64,000 nucleotides of DNA. Origin: JACPDH01 sp041671505 (GTDB lineage: Bacteria; Acidobacteriota; Thermoanaerobaculia; Gp7-AA8). The position numbers and the translations under genes were made by a program. Every line of letters starts with the position of its first letter. The stretch's first letter is position 1. The stretch is taken from assembly GCA_041671505.1 (NCBI GenBank), contig JBAZBK010000003.1:248001-312000 (forward strand), given 5' to 3'. Below the pieces are notes generated by a model. That model was not told the origin of the DNA, ran no database searches, and saw only the letters and a list, made by a program, of their open reading frames with translations. Positions 41,749 to 49,589 of the stretch are shown piece by piece.

Positions 41749-41765
41749 CAGGTTCGCCGAACCTG
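41749..41765. promoter_or_regulatory. 17-bp perfect palindrome, candidate operator
   Basis: CAGGTTCG-C-CGAACCTG is a perfect dyad centred between the divergent receiver and cDPGS-like genes, about 70 bases from the former's start and 125 from the latter's. No T-run follows, so an operator is more likely than a terminator. Regulator unknown. Confidence 0.4.
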
Positions 41766-41889
41766 ACGCGATGCCGCCGAATTCCGGGGGGAGGGGGCAG
41801 CCCCGGTCACAGGGTGCGGTGAACGGTGTCACTCGCCGCCCCGTCGACCGCGTGATACCCATCCTTCCGGCCAAAAGGAGGCTATCTTC

Positions 41890-43206
41890 ATGGTACCGAA
41901 GCGCATTGCAATCCTCGGCGCTGCAGGCCGGGACTTCCACAACTTCAACACGGTCTTCCGCGACGATCCGACCGTCGACGTGGTCGCCTTCACCGCGACA
42001 CAGATCCCCGGAATCGACGGGCGCACCTATCCGGCGGTGCTCGCCGGCCCCCGCTATCCCCACGGCATCCCGATCTTCGACGAGAAGGAGCTCGAGTCGG
42101 TGATCCGGGAGAAGAAGGTCGATGCCTGCGTCTTCGCGTATTCCGACGTTCCGTACACGCACGTGATGCACATGGCGGCTCTCTGCAACGCATGGGGCGC
42201 CGACTTCTGGCTGCTCGCCGCCGACCGGACGATGATCGCCTCGAAGAAGCCGGTCGTCGCCATCACCGCGGTTCGCACCGGCTCGGGCAAGAGCCAGACG
42301 ACCCGCTGGATCTCCCGCGTCGTCAAGGAGACGGGGAAGAAGGTCGTCGCGGTCCGCCATCCGATGCCTTACGGCGATCTGGCGAAGCAGGCGTGCCAGC
42401 GTTTCGCGAACTACGAGGACCTTACGACCGAGAAGTGCACCATCGAGGAGCGCGAGGAGTACGAGCCGCACATCGACAACGGCTTCGTCGTCTACGCCGG
42501 CGTCGACTACGGGCAGATTCTGGCCGCGGCCGAGAAGGAAGCGGACATCGTGCTCTGGGACGGCGGCAACAACGACATGCCGTTCTACAAGCCTTCGCTC
42601 TACATCTGCATCGCCGATCCGCATCGCGCGGGGCATGAGACGTCGTACTACCCGAGCGAGGTGAATTTCCTCCGCGCCGACGTGATCATCATCAACAAGT
42701 GCGACAGCGCCGACGAGAAGAACATCATCGCGATCGAGGACGCCGCGAAGCGGCTCAACCCGCGCGCGAAGGTGGTCAGGGCGAAGTCGCCGGTGACCCT
42801 CAGCGACCCTGCCGCGGTCCGCGGCAAGAAGGCGCTCGTCATCGAAGACGGGCCGACCCTCACCCACGGCGGAATGACGTTCGGCGCCGGCGTCGTCGCC
42901 GCGCGCGCGGGCGGCGCTTCGGAAATCGTCGATCCGACACCCTACGCCGTCGATTCCATCGCCGCGACCTACGCGAAGTATCCGAACGCGAAGGGCATCC
43001 TTCCCGCGATGGGCTATGGCGACAAGCAGATCGCCGACCTCGAGGCGACGATCCGCCGCACGCCGTGCGACGTCGTCGTGATCGGAACGCCGATCGACCT
43101 GACGCGAATCCTGAAGATCGAGAAGCCGATGGTCCGGGCCCGGTACGACCTCGACGTCGACGACCCGTCGCTGCGCGAGATGGTCCTCGCGGCCGTTCGC
43201 GGCTGA
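41890..43206 (+). CDS. Cyclic 2,3-diphosphoglycerate synthetase-like P-loop protein
   Basis: The 438-residue product matches the cDPGS family of thermophilic archaea: an N-terminal Rossmann-like part (RIAILGAAGRDFHNFN), then a P-loop TAVRTGSGKSQTTRW, VRHPMPYGDL, EEREEYEPHI, DGGNNDMPF and INKCDSADEKN. The archaeal enzyme makes the thermolyte cyclic 2,3-diphosphoglycerate from 2,3-bisphosphoglycerate and ATP; bacterial homologues have no settled role. An AAGGAGG gives a strong start. A Rho-independent terminator follows. Confidence 0.88.
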   Translation: MVPKRIAILGAAGRDFHNFNTVFRDDPTVDVVAFTATQIPGIDGRTYPAVLAGPRYPHGIPIFDEKELESVIREKKVDACVFAYSDVPYTHVMHMAALCNAWGADFWLLAADRTMIASKKPVVAITAVRTGSGKSQTTRWISRVVKETGKKVVAVRHPMPYGDLAKQACQRFANYEDLTTEKCTIEEREEYEPHIDNGFVVYAGVDYGQILAAAEKEADIVLWDGGNNDMPFYKPSLYICIADPHRAGHETSYYPSEVNFLRADVIIINKCDSADEKNIIAIEDAAKRLNPRAKVVRAKSPVTLSDPAAVRGKKALVIEDGPTLTHGGMTFGAGVVAARAGGASEIVDPTPYAVDSIAATYAKYPNAKGILPAMGYGDKQIADLEATIRRTPCDVVVIGTPIDLTRILKIEKPMVRARYDLDVDDPSLREMVLAAVRG

Positions 43207-43219
43207 GCTGCGCTCACCC

Positions 43220-43254
43220 GGCCCGGCGTGCCACCCCGGCGCCGGGCCGTTTTC
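43220..43254 (+). terminator. Rho-independent terminator of the cDPGS-like gene
   Basis: GCCCGGCG (43221-43228) pairs with CGCCGGGC (43240-43247) and is followed by CGTTTTCC. It starts 14 bases after the stop codon and separates this gene from the FKBP gene downstream. Confidence 0.75.
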
Positions 43255-43301
43255 CGTTCAGGCACTTGCAACCGGGACTCTTCCGTAGCACTCTACGCGC
43301 C

Positions 43302-44096
43302 ATGAAAATCATCCGCACTCTCCTCGCAACGCTCGTCGTCACCGCCGCGGCACTCGCCGCGGGCGCTGCTGACATTCCCGCTCCTTCCGACGTCGCTGCC
43401 GCTCCGGCCGACGCCGAGAAGTCTCCGTCGGGTCTCGCGTGGAAGGTCCTCGAGAAGGGAACCGGCACCGAGCATCCGACAATCAATGACATCGTCACGG
43501 TCCACTACACCGGCTGGACGACCGACGGAAAGATGTTCGACAGCTCCGTCGCACGCGGCCGTTCGATCACCTTCCCGCTCAACCGGCTCATCGCCGGCTG
43601 GGGTGAAGGCGTGCCGATGATGGTCGCAGGTGAGAAGCGCCGCTTCTGGATCCCCGAAGCGCTCGCGTACCAGGGAAGAGCGGGCGCTCCCGCCGGCCTG
43701 CTCGTCTTCGACATCGAGCTGATCGAGTTCCAGAGCCTCAAGGCTCCCGCCGACGTGGCGGCGCCTCCCGCCGACGCAGTGAAGATTCGCGGCGGGCTCT
43801 ACTCGAAGGTGCTCCGTCAGGGCACGGGCAAAGTTCATCCCGAGCCGATGAGCCTCGTGACCGTCAACTACATCGGCTGGAAGGTCGACGGCTCGATGTT
43901 CGACACCTCGTTCAACCAGCCTCGTCCCGCGAAGTTCCAGCTCAACCAGGTCATCCGCGGCTGGACCGAGGGCGTACAGCAGATGGTCGTTGGAGAGCGC
44001 CGTCGCTTCTGGATTCCCGAGTCGATGGCCTACGAAGGCAAGCAGGAGCCGCGCGGCATGCTCGTCTTCGACGTCGAGCTGCTCAGCATCGAGTAG
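43302..44096 (+). CDS. Exported protein with two FKBP-type isomerase domains
   Basis: The 264-residue product has a signal peptide (TLLATLVVTAAALAAGAAD) and two tandem FKBP domains: first VTVHYTGWTTDGKMFDSS to LLVFDIELIEF, second VTVNYIGWKVDGSMFDTS to MLVFDVELLSIE. Both keep the RRFWIPE...AY flap. In the second domain Tyr/Asp positions are largely kept but VHYTG becomes VNYIG. It should assist folding in the periplasm. Tandem FKBP secreted isomerases are less common than single-domain ones. Confidence 0.88.
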   Translation: MKIIRTLLATLVVTAAALAAGAADIPAPSDVAAAPADAEKSPSGLAWKVLEKGTGTEHPTINDIVTVHYTGWTTDGKMFDSSVARGRSITFPLNRLIAGWGEGVPMMVAGEKRRFWIPEALAYQGRAGAPAGLLVFDIELIEFQSLKAPADVAAPPADAVKIRGGLYSKVLRQGTGKVHPEPMSLVTVNYIGWKVDGSMFDTSFNQPRPAKFQLNQVIRGWTEGVQQMVVGERRRFWIPESMAYEGKQEPRGMLVFDVELLSIE

Positions 44097-44122
44097 TCCG
44101 ATCGGACCAACAGCACGTTGAA

Positions 44123-44153
44123 GGGGCACGGCATGCCGTGCCCCTTTTTCTTT
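44123..44153 (+). terminator. Rho-independent terminator of the double-FKBP gene
   Basis: A perfect 11-bp palindrome GGGGCACGGCA/TGCCGTGCCCC is followed by TTTTTCTTTC, 26 bases after the stop codon. Confidence 0.85.
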
Positions 44154-44291
44154 CGGCCTGCTTCCGGCCTTCGGCCGCCTAACGAACTGAGCGTCGCTCC
44201 AGGCGCCGGCGCGCAGCGCCGAAAGATCGGCGGCACCCGCCCTCGGGGCGGGAACGGATCGGCCGATGCTCGCGGCAGCGACCGGGCAGCG

Positions 44292-45206
44292 TCAGACCGT
44301 CGTCGCCTTCTCTTCCTTGCGCGCGGCCGCCTTCGGCGCTTCGACCTTGCGCACGACGGTCATCACCGGGCAATGCGCGTGGCGGAGAATCCGCTCGGTG
44401 GTGGTACCGATGACGGTCGTGTCGACGAAGCGCCGATGCTGCGCGCCCACCACGATCATGTCGCTCTCGAGCTTGTTCGCGAGATCGATCACCGTCTCCG
44501 CTGCATGCCCTCGAATGACCAGCTCCTTGTAGAGGCAGCGGTTGCGGATGCTCTGCGGAATCCACTCGCGGAGCGCGTCGAGATCGCCCTCGTGAGGCTC
44601 GTTCTTCTCCGCCTCGACGACATGGACGACGTAGATCTCGCCGTCAAACGCCTCGGCGAGCGAGCCGGCGACCACCATCGCGTCGCGCGCGACGTCGCTG
44701 TAGTTCACAGGGCAGAGGAGGCGCTTCATTCTGTCGGCCGGTCCTGCGGGCTCTTCCGTCCGGTGCCTGATCGTGAGAACCGGAACGTCGAGCTCGTGGA
44801 GCACCGACTCCGCGACCGAGCCGAGCAGCGCACGGCGCCAGCCCGTCCAGCCGTGAGTTCCCATGACCACCGCGTCGGCCTTCCACTCCTTCGCAGTCGC
44901 CAGAATTGCGTGGACCGGCGTGTCGGTCGCGACGCGGGCCTCCCATCGCGCAGCTTCGCCGATGTGCTCGCGCAGGTAGCCGACGAGCCTGGTCGTGGCG
45001 GCGGTCTTCATCTCCCCGAGGTTCTCGTCGTACCAGCCGACGGGGATGTCGGCGTAGGCGATCGGCGGGACGAACGTGTCCGCGAATAGCGCCAGCACCT
45101 CCGCTTGGAAGACCTCGGCGAGGCGGCGGCCTGCGGCGAGTGCGACGGTTGAGGTATCCGTGAAGTCGACCGGGATGAGTATGCGTTTTGGAGAGAAGCT
45201 GTCCAT
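44292..45206 (-). CDS. Universal stress protein with two UspA domains
   Basis: The 304-residue protein contains two UspA folds. The first (residues about 7-150, KRILIPVDFTDTSTVALAAG) ends with the ATP-binding VVMGTHGWTGWRRALLGSVAESVL. The second (about 158-290) starts RLLCPVNYSDVARDA and ends VVGAQHRRFVDTTVIGTTTERIL, a weaker nucleotide motif. AAGGAGG precedes the ATG. It diverges from the Fnr-like gene, and the spacer has a CRP/FNR-type dyad 120 bases upstream of its start, suggesting control by that regulator. Confidence 0.92.
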   Translation of the reverse strand: MDSFSPKRILIPVDFTDTSTVALAAGRRLAEVFQAEVLALFADTFVPPIAYADIPVGWYDENLGEMKTAATTRLVGYLREHIGEAARWEARVATDTPVHAILATAKEWKADAVVMGTHGWTGWRRALLGSVAESVLHELDVPVLTIRHRTEEPAGPADRMKRLLCPVNYSDVARDAMVVAGSLAEAFDGEIYVVHVVEAEKNEPHEGDLDALREWIPQSIRNRCLYKELVIRGHAAETVIDLANKLESDMIVVGAQHRRFVDTTVIGTTTERILRHAHCPVMTVVRKVEAPKAAARKEEKATTV

Positions 45207-45325
45207 GGCTCCTCCTTTCCGGGCAAGGACCCATTTTCAATATGCGTCCGCCGGACGAAGCACAGCGAGTTCGTGAGTCACCCCCGGAGGGACCGGAGGT
45301 CACAACTGCCGGGTCCGCTTGCCAC

Positions 45326-45341
45326 TGTGACTTCTGTCACG
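45326..45341. promoter_or_regulatory. CRP/FNR-type operator candidate
   Basis: TGTGACTTCTGTCACG is a near-perfect TGTGA-N6-TCACA dyad, the form bound by CRP/FNR-family regulators. It lies in the spacer between the divergent UspA gene and the Fnr-like gene, about 120 bases upstream of the former. Autoregulation or UspA control by the adjacent regulator is the simplest reading. Confidence 0.5.
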
Positions 45342-45419
45342 GGGAGGCGTAGCCGAGACACGTGGCACCCGGTACCCCAAAGGGCACAATGAACCAGGCC
45401 CCGGCAAGGCAGAGTTGGA

Positions 45420-45551
45420 TTGCGACGGGTCAATGTAAGAACCCTCGACCTTCTGGTCGCGATCGTCGTGGAGTCGGTGGTGGCGCTCGCCATCGCCCGG
45501 TTTCTCCACGAACTGGTCGTCCAGTGGGCGAGATATACGGGTCGGATGTAA
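45420..45551 (+). CDS. Possible small membrane protein upstream of the Fnr-like gene
   Basis: A 43-codon frame from a TTG encodes RRVNVRTLDLLVAIVV, ESVVALAIARFLHELVV and a QWARYTGRM end: one long amphipathic or transmembrane helix. Most codons end in G or C, as in neighbouring genes. It stops 25 bases before the Fnr-like ATG, so it could be the first gene of the same transcript. The start is weak, and coding status rests on composition alone. Confidence 0.4.
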   Translation: MRRVNVRTLDLLVAIVVESVVALAIARFLHELVVQWARYTGRM

Positions 45552-45576
45552 ACAGGAGCACGCAGAGGAGGCCCCG

Positions 45577-46299
45577 ATGCGCTCGTCTCCATACGGTTTC
45601 GAGATCGTTGAAAACTGCTCGAGCTGCAGTTTCCGCGACAATACGTTTTTTTGCAGTCTCGCAGCCACGGCGCTGAAGGCGTTCGATCAGGCTTCGGTCG
45701 CTTCGGTATATCCGGGCGGTTCCGTGCTTTACGTCGAAGGCCAGGCGGCCCGCGGCGTGTTCATGATCTGCCGAGGAAAGGCGAAGCTGAGCATCGCTTC
45801 GCGCGATGGAAAGAGCCTGATCACCCGTGTCGCGCACGCCGGCGAGCTCCTCGGTGTCGGCAGCGCAATCCTCGACGCGCCCTACCAGGCGACGGTCGAG
45901 ACGATCGAGCCGTGCCAGATCCGCCACGTCAAGCGCGAAGAGTTCATCAAGTTCATCCGCGAGCACGCCGACGCCTGCTACAGAGTCACGGAGCAGCTGA
46001 GCCACGAGTGCCACAACGCGAACGATCACATCCGCTCGCTCGGGCTGTCGCATTCGGCATCCGAGAAGCTCGCACACCTGATCCTCGCCTGGTGCGAGGA
46101 GGGGGGACGCGAAGGCGCGACCGGCACGCGCCTCAAGATGATGATGACGCACCACGAGGTGTCGCAGCTGATCGGCACCTCGCGCGAGACCGTGACGCGC
46201 ATCCTCGGCGAGATGCGCGAGCGCGGGATCCTCTCGATCCGAGGCTCAACGATGGTGATCCACAACCGCGCCGCGCTCGAGGCGATGGTGCTGTTGTAG
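45577..46299 (+). CDS. Crp/Fnr family regulator with N-terminal Cys cluster
   Basis: The 240-residue protein has a cyclic-nucleotide-binding-like domain (VYPGGSVLYVEGQAARGVFMI to about residue 125) and a winged helix with MTHHEVSQLIGTSRETVTRIL. Cysteines 14, 17 and 26 (CSSCSFRDNTFFC) plus Cys113 mimic the four ligands of the FNR [4Fe-4S] cluster, with a longer gap between the second and third Cys. It probably senses oxygen or NO. GAGGAGG precedes the ATG. UspA and RIC neighbours fit a stress regulon. Confidence 0.88.
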   Translation: MRSSPYGFEIVENCSSCSFRDNTFFCSLAATALKAFDQASVASVYPGGSVLYVEGQAARGVFMICRGKAKLSIASRDGKSLITRVAHAGELLGVGSAILDAPYQATVETIEPCQIRHVKREEFIKFIREHADACYRVTEQLSHECHNANDHIRSLGLSHSASEKLAHLILAWCEEGGREGATGTRLKMMMTHHEVSQLIGTSRETVTRILGEMRERGILSIRGSTMVIHNRAALEAMVLL

Positions 46300-46319
46300 T
46301 TGTTGGGCTTTGGTGTGGT

Positions 46320-46516
46320 TGTTGGTTCTTAGTTGTTAGTTTTTAGTTGTTAGTTGTTAGAAAGGCGAAGTTAGAACGAAGAACGGTGAATTCAGAATCC
46401 AGAAGGGGCCACCGACCCCTTTTCTGGATTCCAAGTTCATCGTTCTTCGTTCTAACTTCGCCTTTCTAACAACTAACAACTAAAAACTGACAACTAACAA
46501 CTAACAACTAACAACT
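46320..46516. repeat. Long composite hairpin: TTGTTAG heptamers around a GAAGTTAGAACGA core
   Basis: The left arm (about 46330-46408) runs TTGTTAG/TTTTTAG heptamers, then GCGAAGTTAGAACGAAGAAC and ATCCAGAAGGGG. The right arm (46416-46508) is its complement with few mismatches, ending in TAACAAC heptamers. The stem is about 80 bp around a 7-base loop. The inner part is a relative of the hairpin at 32072-32181. The structure begins at the stop of the Fnr-like gene and nearly fills the 371-base spacer. Confidence 0.88.
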
Positions 46517-46670
46517 TCCCCCGGCCCCCGGCCCACCCTGCCCGTCCCCCTGCCCATCCGTCACCCGCTACCCGTGCAGCGTCACACACGCAGCGGTGCC
46601 CGATCTCCTGTCGCGCGGCGCGGAGCGGAGCGATCCTTGCGTTCGTGACGGCAGCCGACAGGAGGATTGC

Positions 46671-47426
46671 GTGAAGCTCAGTTCAAGCCGCCGTGTTTGC
46701 GATCTCGCAACCGACTATCCACGGATCATTCCGGCGTTCGAAGACCTCGGCATCGATTACTGCTGCAGGGGCAGCCGTTCGCTGTTCGAGGCCTGCGACT
46801 CGGTCGGCGTCGATGCCGACGAGTGGATCGATCAGCTCGGCGAGATCGAGCAGTCTGACGCGAACGACGGGGACATCCCGCTCCGGCAGTGGAACAGCGA
46901 GCCTCTCGCTGCGTTGATCGACTTCATCGTCGGCGAACACCACGCGTTCGAGCATCGCGAAATGGTTCACCTCGCGGCCAGGCTCGACCGTGCTCGCCGC
47001 AGCCACGGGGCGCAACACCCCGTCATTGCGCGAGTCGCCCGCCTGTTCAATCACGTCAGCGAAACGCTTCGTCTCCACGCGCATCACGAGGAACGCGATC
47101 TGTTCCGGAGGATCGGGGAGATGGAGGAGGCGCTGACGACGGGACGTGACGAACCGCTGCGCTACGAGAGAAGCCTCTCCGAGCGCGTCATGATCGAGTT
47201 CCTCGAACACGACATGATCGCCGAACGGCTTCGCACGATGCGCGAGCTCACCGCCGACTACCGGCTGCCGTCCGACGCGCCGCGATCGGTCGCCGCCCTG
47301 TGGGCCGACCTCCGCAAGTTCGACCGACATCTGCAGCGCCACATCCATCTCGAGAACAACATCGTCTACCCGCGCGCGATCTCGATGGAAAGCGGTGCGA
47401 AGCTCGCGCAGGAGGCGTTCGGGTAA
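46671..47426 (+). CDS. ric: Iron-sulfur cluster repair di-iron protein RIC (ScdA/YtfE)
   Basis: The 251-residue product opens with a ScdA-N (DUF542) domain (VCDLATDYPRIIPAFEDLGIDYCCRG, with the DYCCxG signature) followed by a hemerythrin-like four-helix domain with iron ligands in EHHAFEHREM, LRLHAHHEERDLF, EFLEHDMIAERL and HLQRHIHLENNIVYPRA. RIC proteins restore iron-sulfur clusters damaged by NO or oxidants. I chose the GTG at 46671 because AGGAGG precedes it; the frame extends 25 codons further without similarity. Confidence 0.92.
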   Translation: MKLSSSRRVCDLATDYPRIIPAFEDLGIDYCCRGSRSLFEACDSVGVDADEWIDQLGEIEQSDANDGDIPLRQWNSEPLAALIDFIVGEHHAFEHREMVHLAARLDRARRSHGAQHPVIARVARLFNHVSETLRLHAHHEERDLFRRIGEMEEALTTGRDEPLRYERSLSERVMIEFLEHDMIAERLRTMRELTADYRLPSDAPRSVAALWADLRKFDRHLQRHIHLENNIVYPRAISMESGAKLAQEAFG

Positions 47427-47603
47427 GGCAGGCGAGAGGCGAACGGCGAGAGGCGATAGGCGGGCCAGAGGCCAAAGGCCATGGGCCAGAGCAGGCCGAG
47501 GTGCAGAGCGGGCAGTCCTACGGGAGATTGGCGAAGACCAGTTGGTTAGGCGTGGATGCCCTGCCTGCTTTGGCCTATGGCCTTTGGCCCTTGGCCTCTT
47601 CAG
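47427..47603. repeat. Two-armed 7-nt-period repeat between convergent genes
   Basis: The left arm (GGCGAGA, GGCGAAC, GGCGAGA, GGCGATA then GGCCAGA, GGCCAAA; 47427-47487) starts at the ric stop. The right arm (TTGGCCT/TATGGCC words, 47565-47603) runs into the hydrolase gene and encodes its last residues. About 75 bases of unique sequence lie between. Confidence 0.85.
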
Positions 47604-48441
47604 TCACGTTCGACAGGAACTGGCTCGTCAGCCGCACGAACTCCTCCGCATGCGTCACGTAGGGCAGGTGTCCCGCGGTGGGGAGCTCGTGGTAGTCGCA
47701 GCGAGGGAGTGCGCGGGCCATCTCGACGGCGCGCGCCCGCGGTACGAGGAGGTCGCGAAGGCCGTGGATCACCAGCGCGGGGCAGTCGATCTCTCCCAGG
47801 CGTCCGAGCAGGTTCGTCGAGAAGATCGCGCGAAGGCGGCGCGCCCGTTCCCCGGCCGAGATCGTCAGCGTGTCCTCGACGATCGCAGAGCGCCCGGCTG
47901 GATCGATGCCGATGCCGCCGACGACGCGCGCGGTGATCGGCGCGAGTGGCGCAGCGGCGAGCTGGAGCGCCGGGATCAGCTGACGCATGAAGGGGAGAAG
48001 CCCGAGCCGCTCGCCGTTTGCGAACGCTGCCGTCAGGATCAGCCCTGAGATCGCGCCGCGCATCCTGAGCGCGGCGCTGATCGCGACGAGCCCGCCAAAC
48101 GACGTTCCGAGGATCACCGGACGCTCGAACCGGCTGGCGTATTCGACGATGACGTCGGCCAGGCTCTCGACGGGGTTGCCCGGATATGGCCGGTCGAGCG
48201 GCCCGCTCAGCATCCGGACGTCCCAGCTCGATGCGAGCGGCGCGAGGCGCGCGAACGATCGCCCCGTGGCAGAAAAACCGGGAATGCAAATCAGCGTGCG
48301 ACGAGGGTCGCGCGCGCCGTCCGGGAACGTGTACACGCGGAGCGGGAGGTCGTTGATGACGAGATCGTCCAACGGGAGGTCGAACTCACTCGCGGCCGGG
48401 TACCCGTGCGGCAGTTCATCGGAGATCGGCTGCTGCGTCAT
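47575..48441 (-). CDS. Alpha/beta hydrolase
   Basis: The 288-residue protein has an alpha/beta-hydrolase core: RTLICIPGFSATGRSF (oxyanion region), LGTSFGGLVAISAAL with the nucleophilic Ser in GTSFGG, IDCPALVIHGLRDLLVP (Asp) and AGHLPYVTHAEEF (His). The catalytic triad is thus complete. The substrate is unknown. The C-terminal EEAKGQRP and the stop come from the GGCCAAA repeat. The start at 48441 is the first Met with family-like sequence, and no good Shine-Dalgarno is seen. Confidence 0.85.
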   Translation of the reverse strand: MTQQPISDELPHGYPAASEFDLPLDDLVINDLPLRVYTFPDGARDPRRTLICIPGFSATGRSFARLAPLASSWDVRMLSGPLDRPYPGNPVESLADVIVEYASRFERPVILGTSFGGLVAISAALRMRGAISGLILTAAFANGERLGLLPFMRQLIPALQLAAAPLAPITARVVGGIGIDPAGRSAIVEDTLTISAGERARRLRAIFSTNLLGRLGEIDCPALVIHGLRDLLVPRARAVEMARALPRCDYHELPTAGHLPYVTHAEEFVRLTSQFLSNVTEEAKGQRP

Positions 48442-48605
48442 CGGAAGCAGGATACTTGAGAAGCCGGCCGGACGAGAGCGGTCGCATCGGGCCGGGGCGG
48501 TGCGCGTCATCGCGGAGAACCGAGGGTCGGTGGTCACACCCGGCGCGTGACTGGTCGAACAGCGCCGTCGCGCGGAGGGACATAAGTAGAGGACAGGAGG
48601 CTCGA

Positions 48606-49589
48606 ATGCCGGCGTCCGCGCAGGGGAGGCCCGAGCTTCTCGTCTTCGAGCTCGCGGGCCTCGAGCGATATGGCGGGAGAACTCTCTCTCTCGAAGAGAT
48701 CATCTTCGTTCTCGACGAGGCGATGGAGCTGGAAATGCGACGCGTGACGCTCGAGGTCGCGGGACCATTGGGCGCGGACGATCTCGCGCGTCTCGCGTCG
48801 AGCGCGGCCAAGCGGATCCCGGCGGTGACGATCTCGTTCGAGCGCGGAACGCTGCCCGACGCGCGCATGGCGGCGGAGCTCGCCGACTCGGGTGTCTCCG
48901 ACGTCGCCGTTCCGTACGGATTCGTCCGCAATGGAGAGCAGAGCTCGCTCGAGACGATCGACGCGCTTCGCGACGAGGGGCTCGGCGTTCGAGCCGTGCT
49001 CGCCGGATGGCCCGGGCTCTCCGACCTCCCGTGTATAGCGAGAACGCTCGCGTCGTTCGGGGTGACGCGGCTTCAGATCGACGTCGTATGCAGCGCGACG
49101 CGCTGTGCCGCGACCGCGTCGATGCTCGCGCGTCTCGCGGAAGACGTGGTCGACGTTGCCCGGGCGGGCACGCTCGCGATGATCGTGAACGAGCTTCCGA
49201 TGGTGAGGCGAATCGACGTGGAAGCTGGGCGGGTGGCGTCGCCGGTTGGGCGCACGATTCTGCGAGCGCCGATCGAGCTCAACGACAGCCGGACGACGAT
49301 GCGTGTGGCTGCCACCGGCGACGTGACGCCGTCGCGAGCCCTGCCGCTCGTCGCGGGAAGCGTTCGACGCCAGCGGCTCGACGGGATCTGGAGCGTCTCG
49401 GGGCTCTACCCGCAGCTGCGCGATCGCGAGCGGCTCGTGGGACGCTGCGGCGACTGCCTGTGGCGCGATCTCTGCGGTGGATCGCGGGCGCGCGCATGGC
49501 ACGCCGAGGGTGACTATTCTGCCGCCGATCCCGCGTGCGCGCTGCCGGTCGTAAGCGCGTCGAGCGCGCTGGACAAAGCTACGGCATGA
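48606..49589 (+). CDS. SPASM-domain protein with degenerate radical SAM barrel
   Basis: The 327-residue product ends with a SPASM-type cluster region, CGDCLWRDLCGGSRARAW then GDYSAADPAC, as in NirJ/AhbD-like heme-pathway and peptide-modifying radical SAM enzymes. The preceding part looks like a TIM-barrel (FVLDEAMELEMRRVTLEV, MAAELADSGVSDVAVPYGF). However, the CxxxCxxC motif that would bind the catalytic [4Fe-4S] cluster is absent: the first strand reads ELLVFELAGLERYGG. AGGAGG 6 bases upstream supports this start. Catalysis by radical SAM chemistry is unlikely; function unknown. Confidence 0.7.
   Translation: MPASAQGRPELLVFELAGLERYGGRTLSLEEIIFVLDEAMELEMRRVTLEVAGPLGADDLARLASSAAKRIPAVTISFERGTLPDARMAAELADSGVSDVAVPYGFVRNGEQSSLETIDALRDEGLGVRAVLAGWPGLSDLPCIARTLASFGVTRLQIDVVCSATRCAATASMLARLAEDVVDVARAGTLAMIVNELPMVRRIDVEAGRVASPVGRTILRAPIELNDSRTTMRVAATGDVTPSRALPLVAGSVRRQRLDGIWSVSGLYPQLRDRERLVGRCGDCLWRDLCGGSRARAWHAEGDYSAADPACALPVVSASSALDKATA

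Noticed and set aside
45278..45592. 104-codon minus-strand frame in the UspA-Fnr spacer
   Set aside because: It overlaps the operator and the start of the Fnr-like gene and has no protein-like features; the short plus-strand frame is the better candidate.
46330..46516. CRISPR-like array
   Set aside because: Direct repeats are only 7 bases, contiguous and inverted across a centre; there are no spacers of uniform length and no cas genes.
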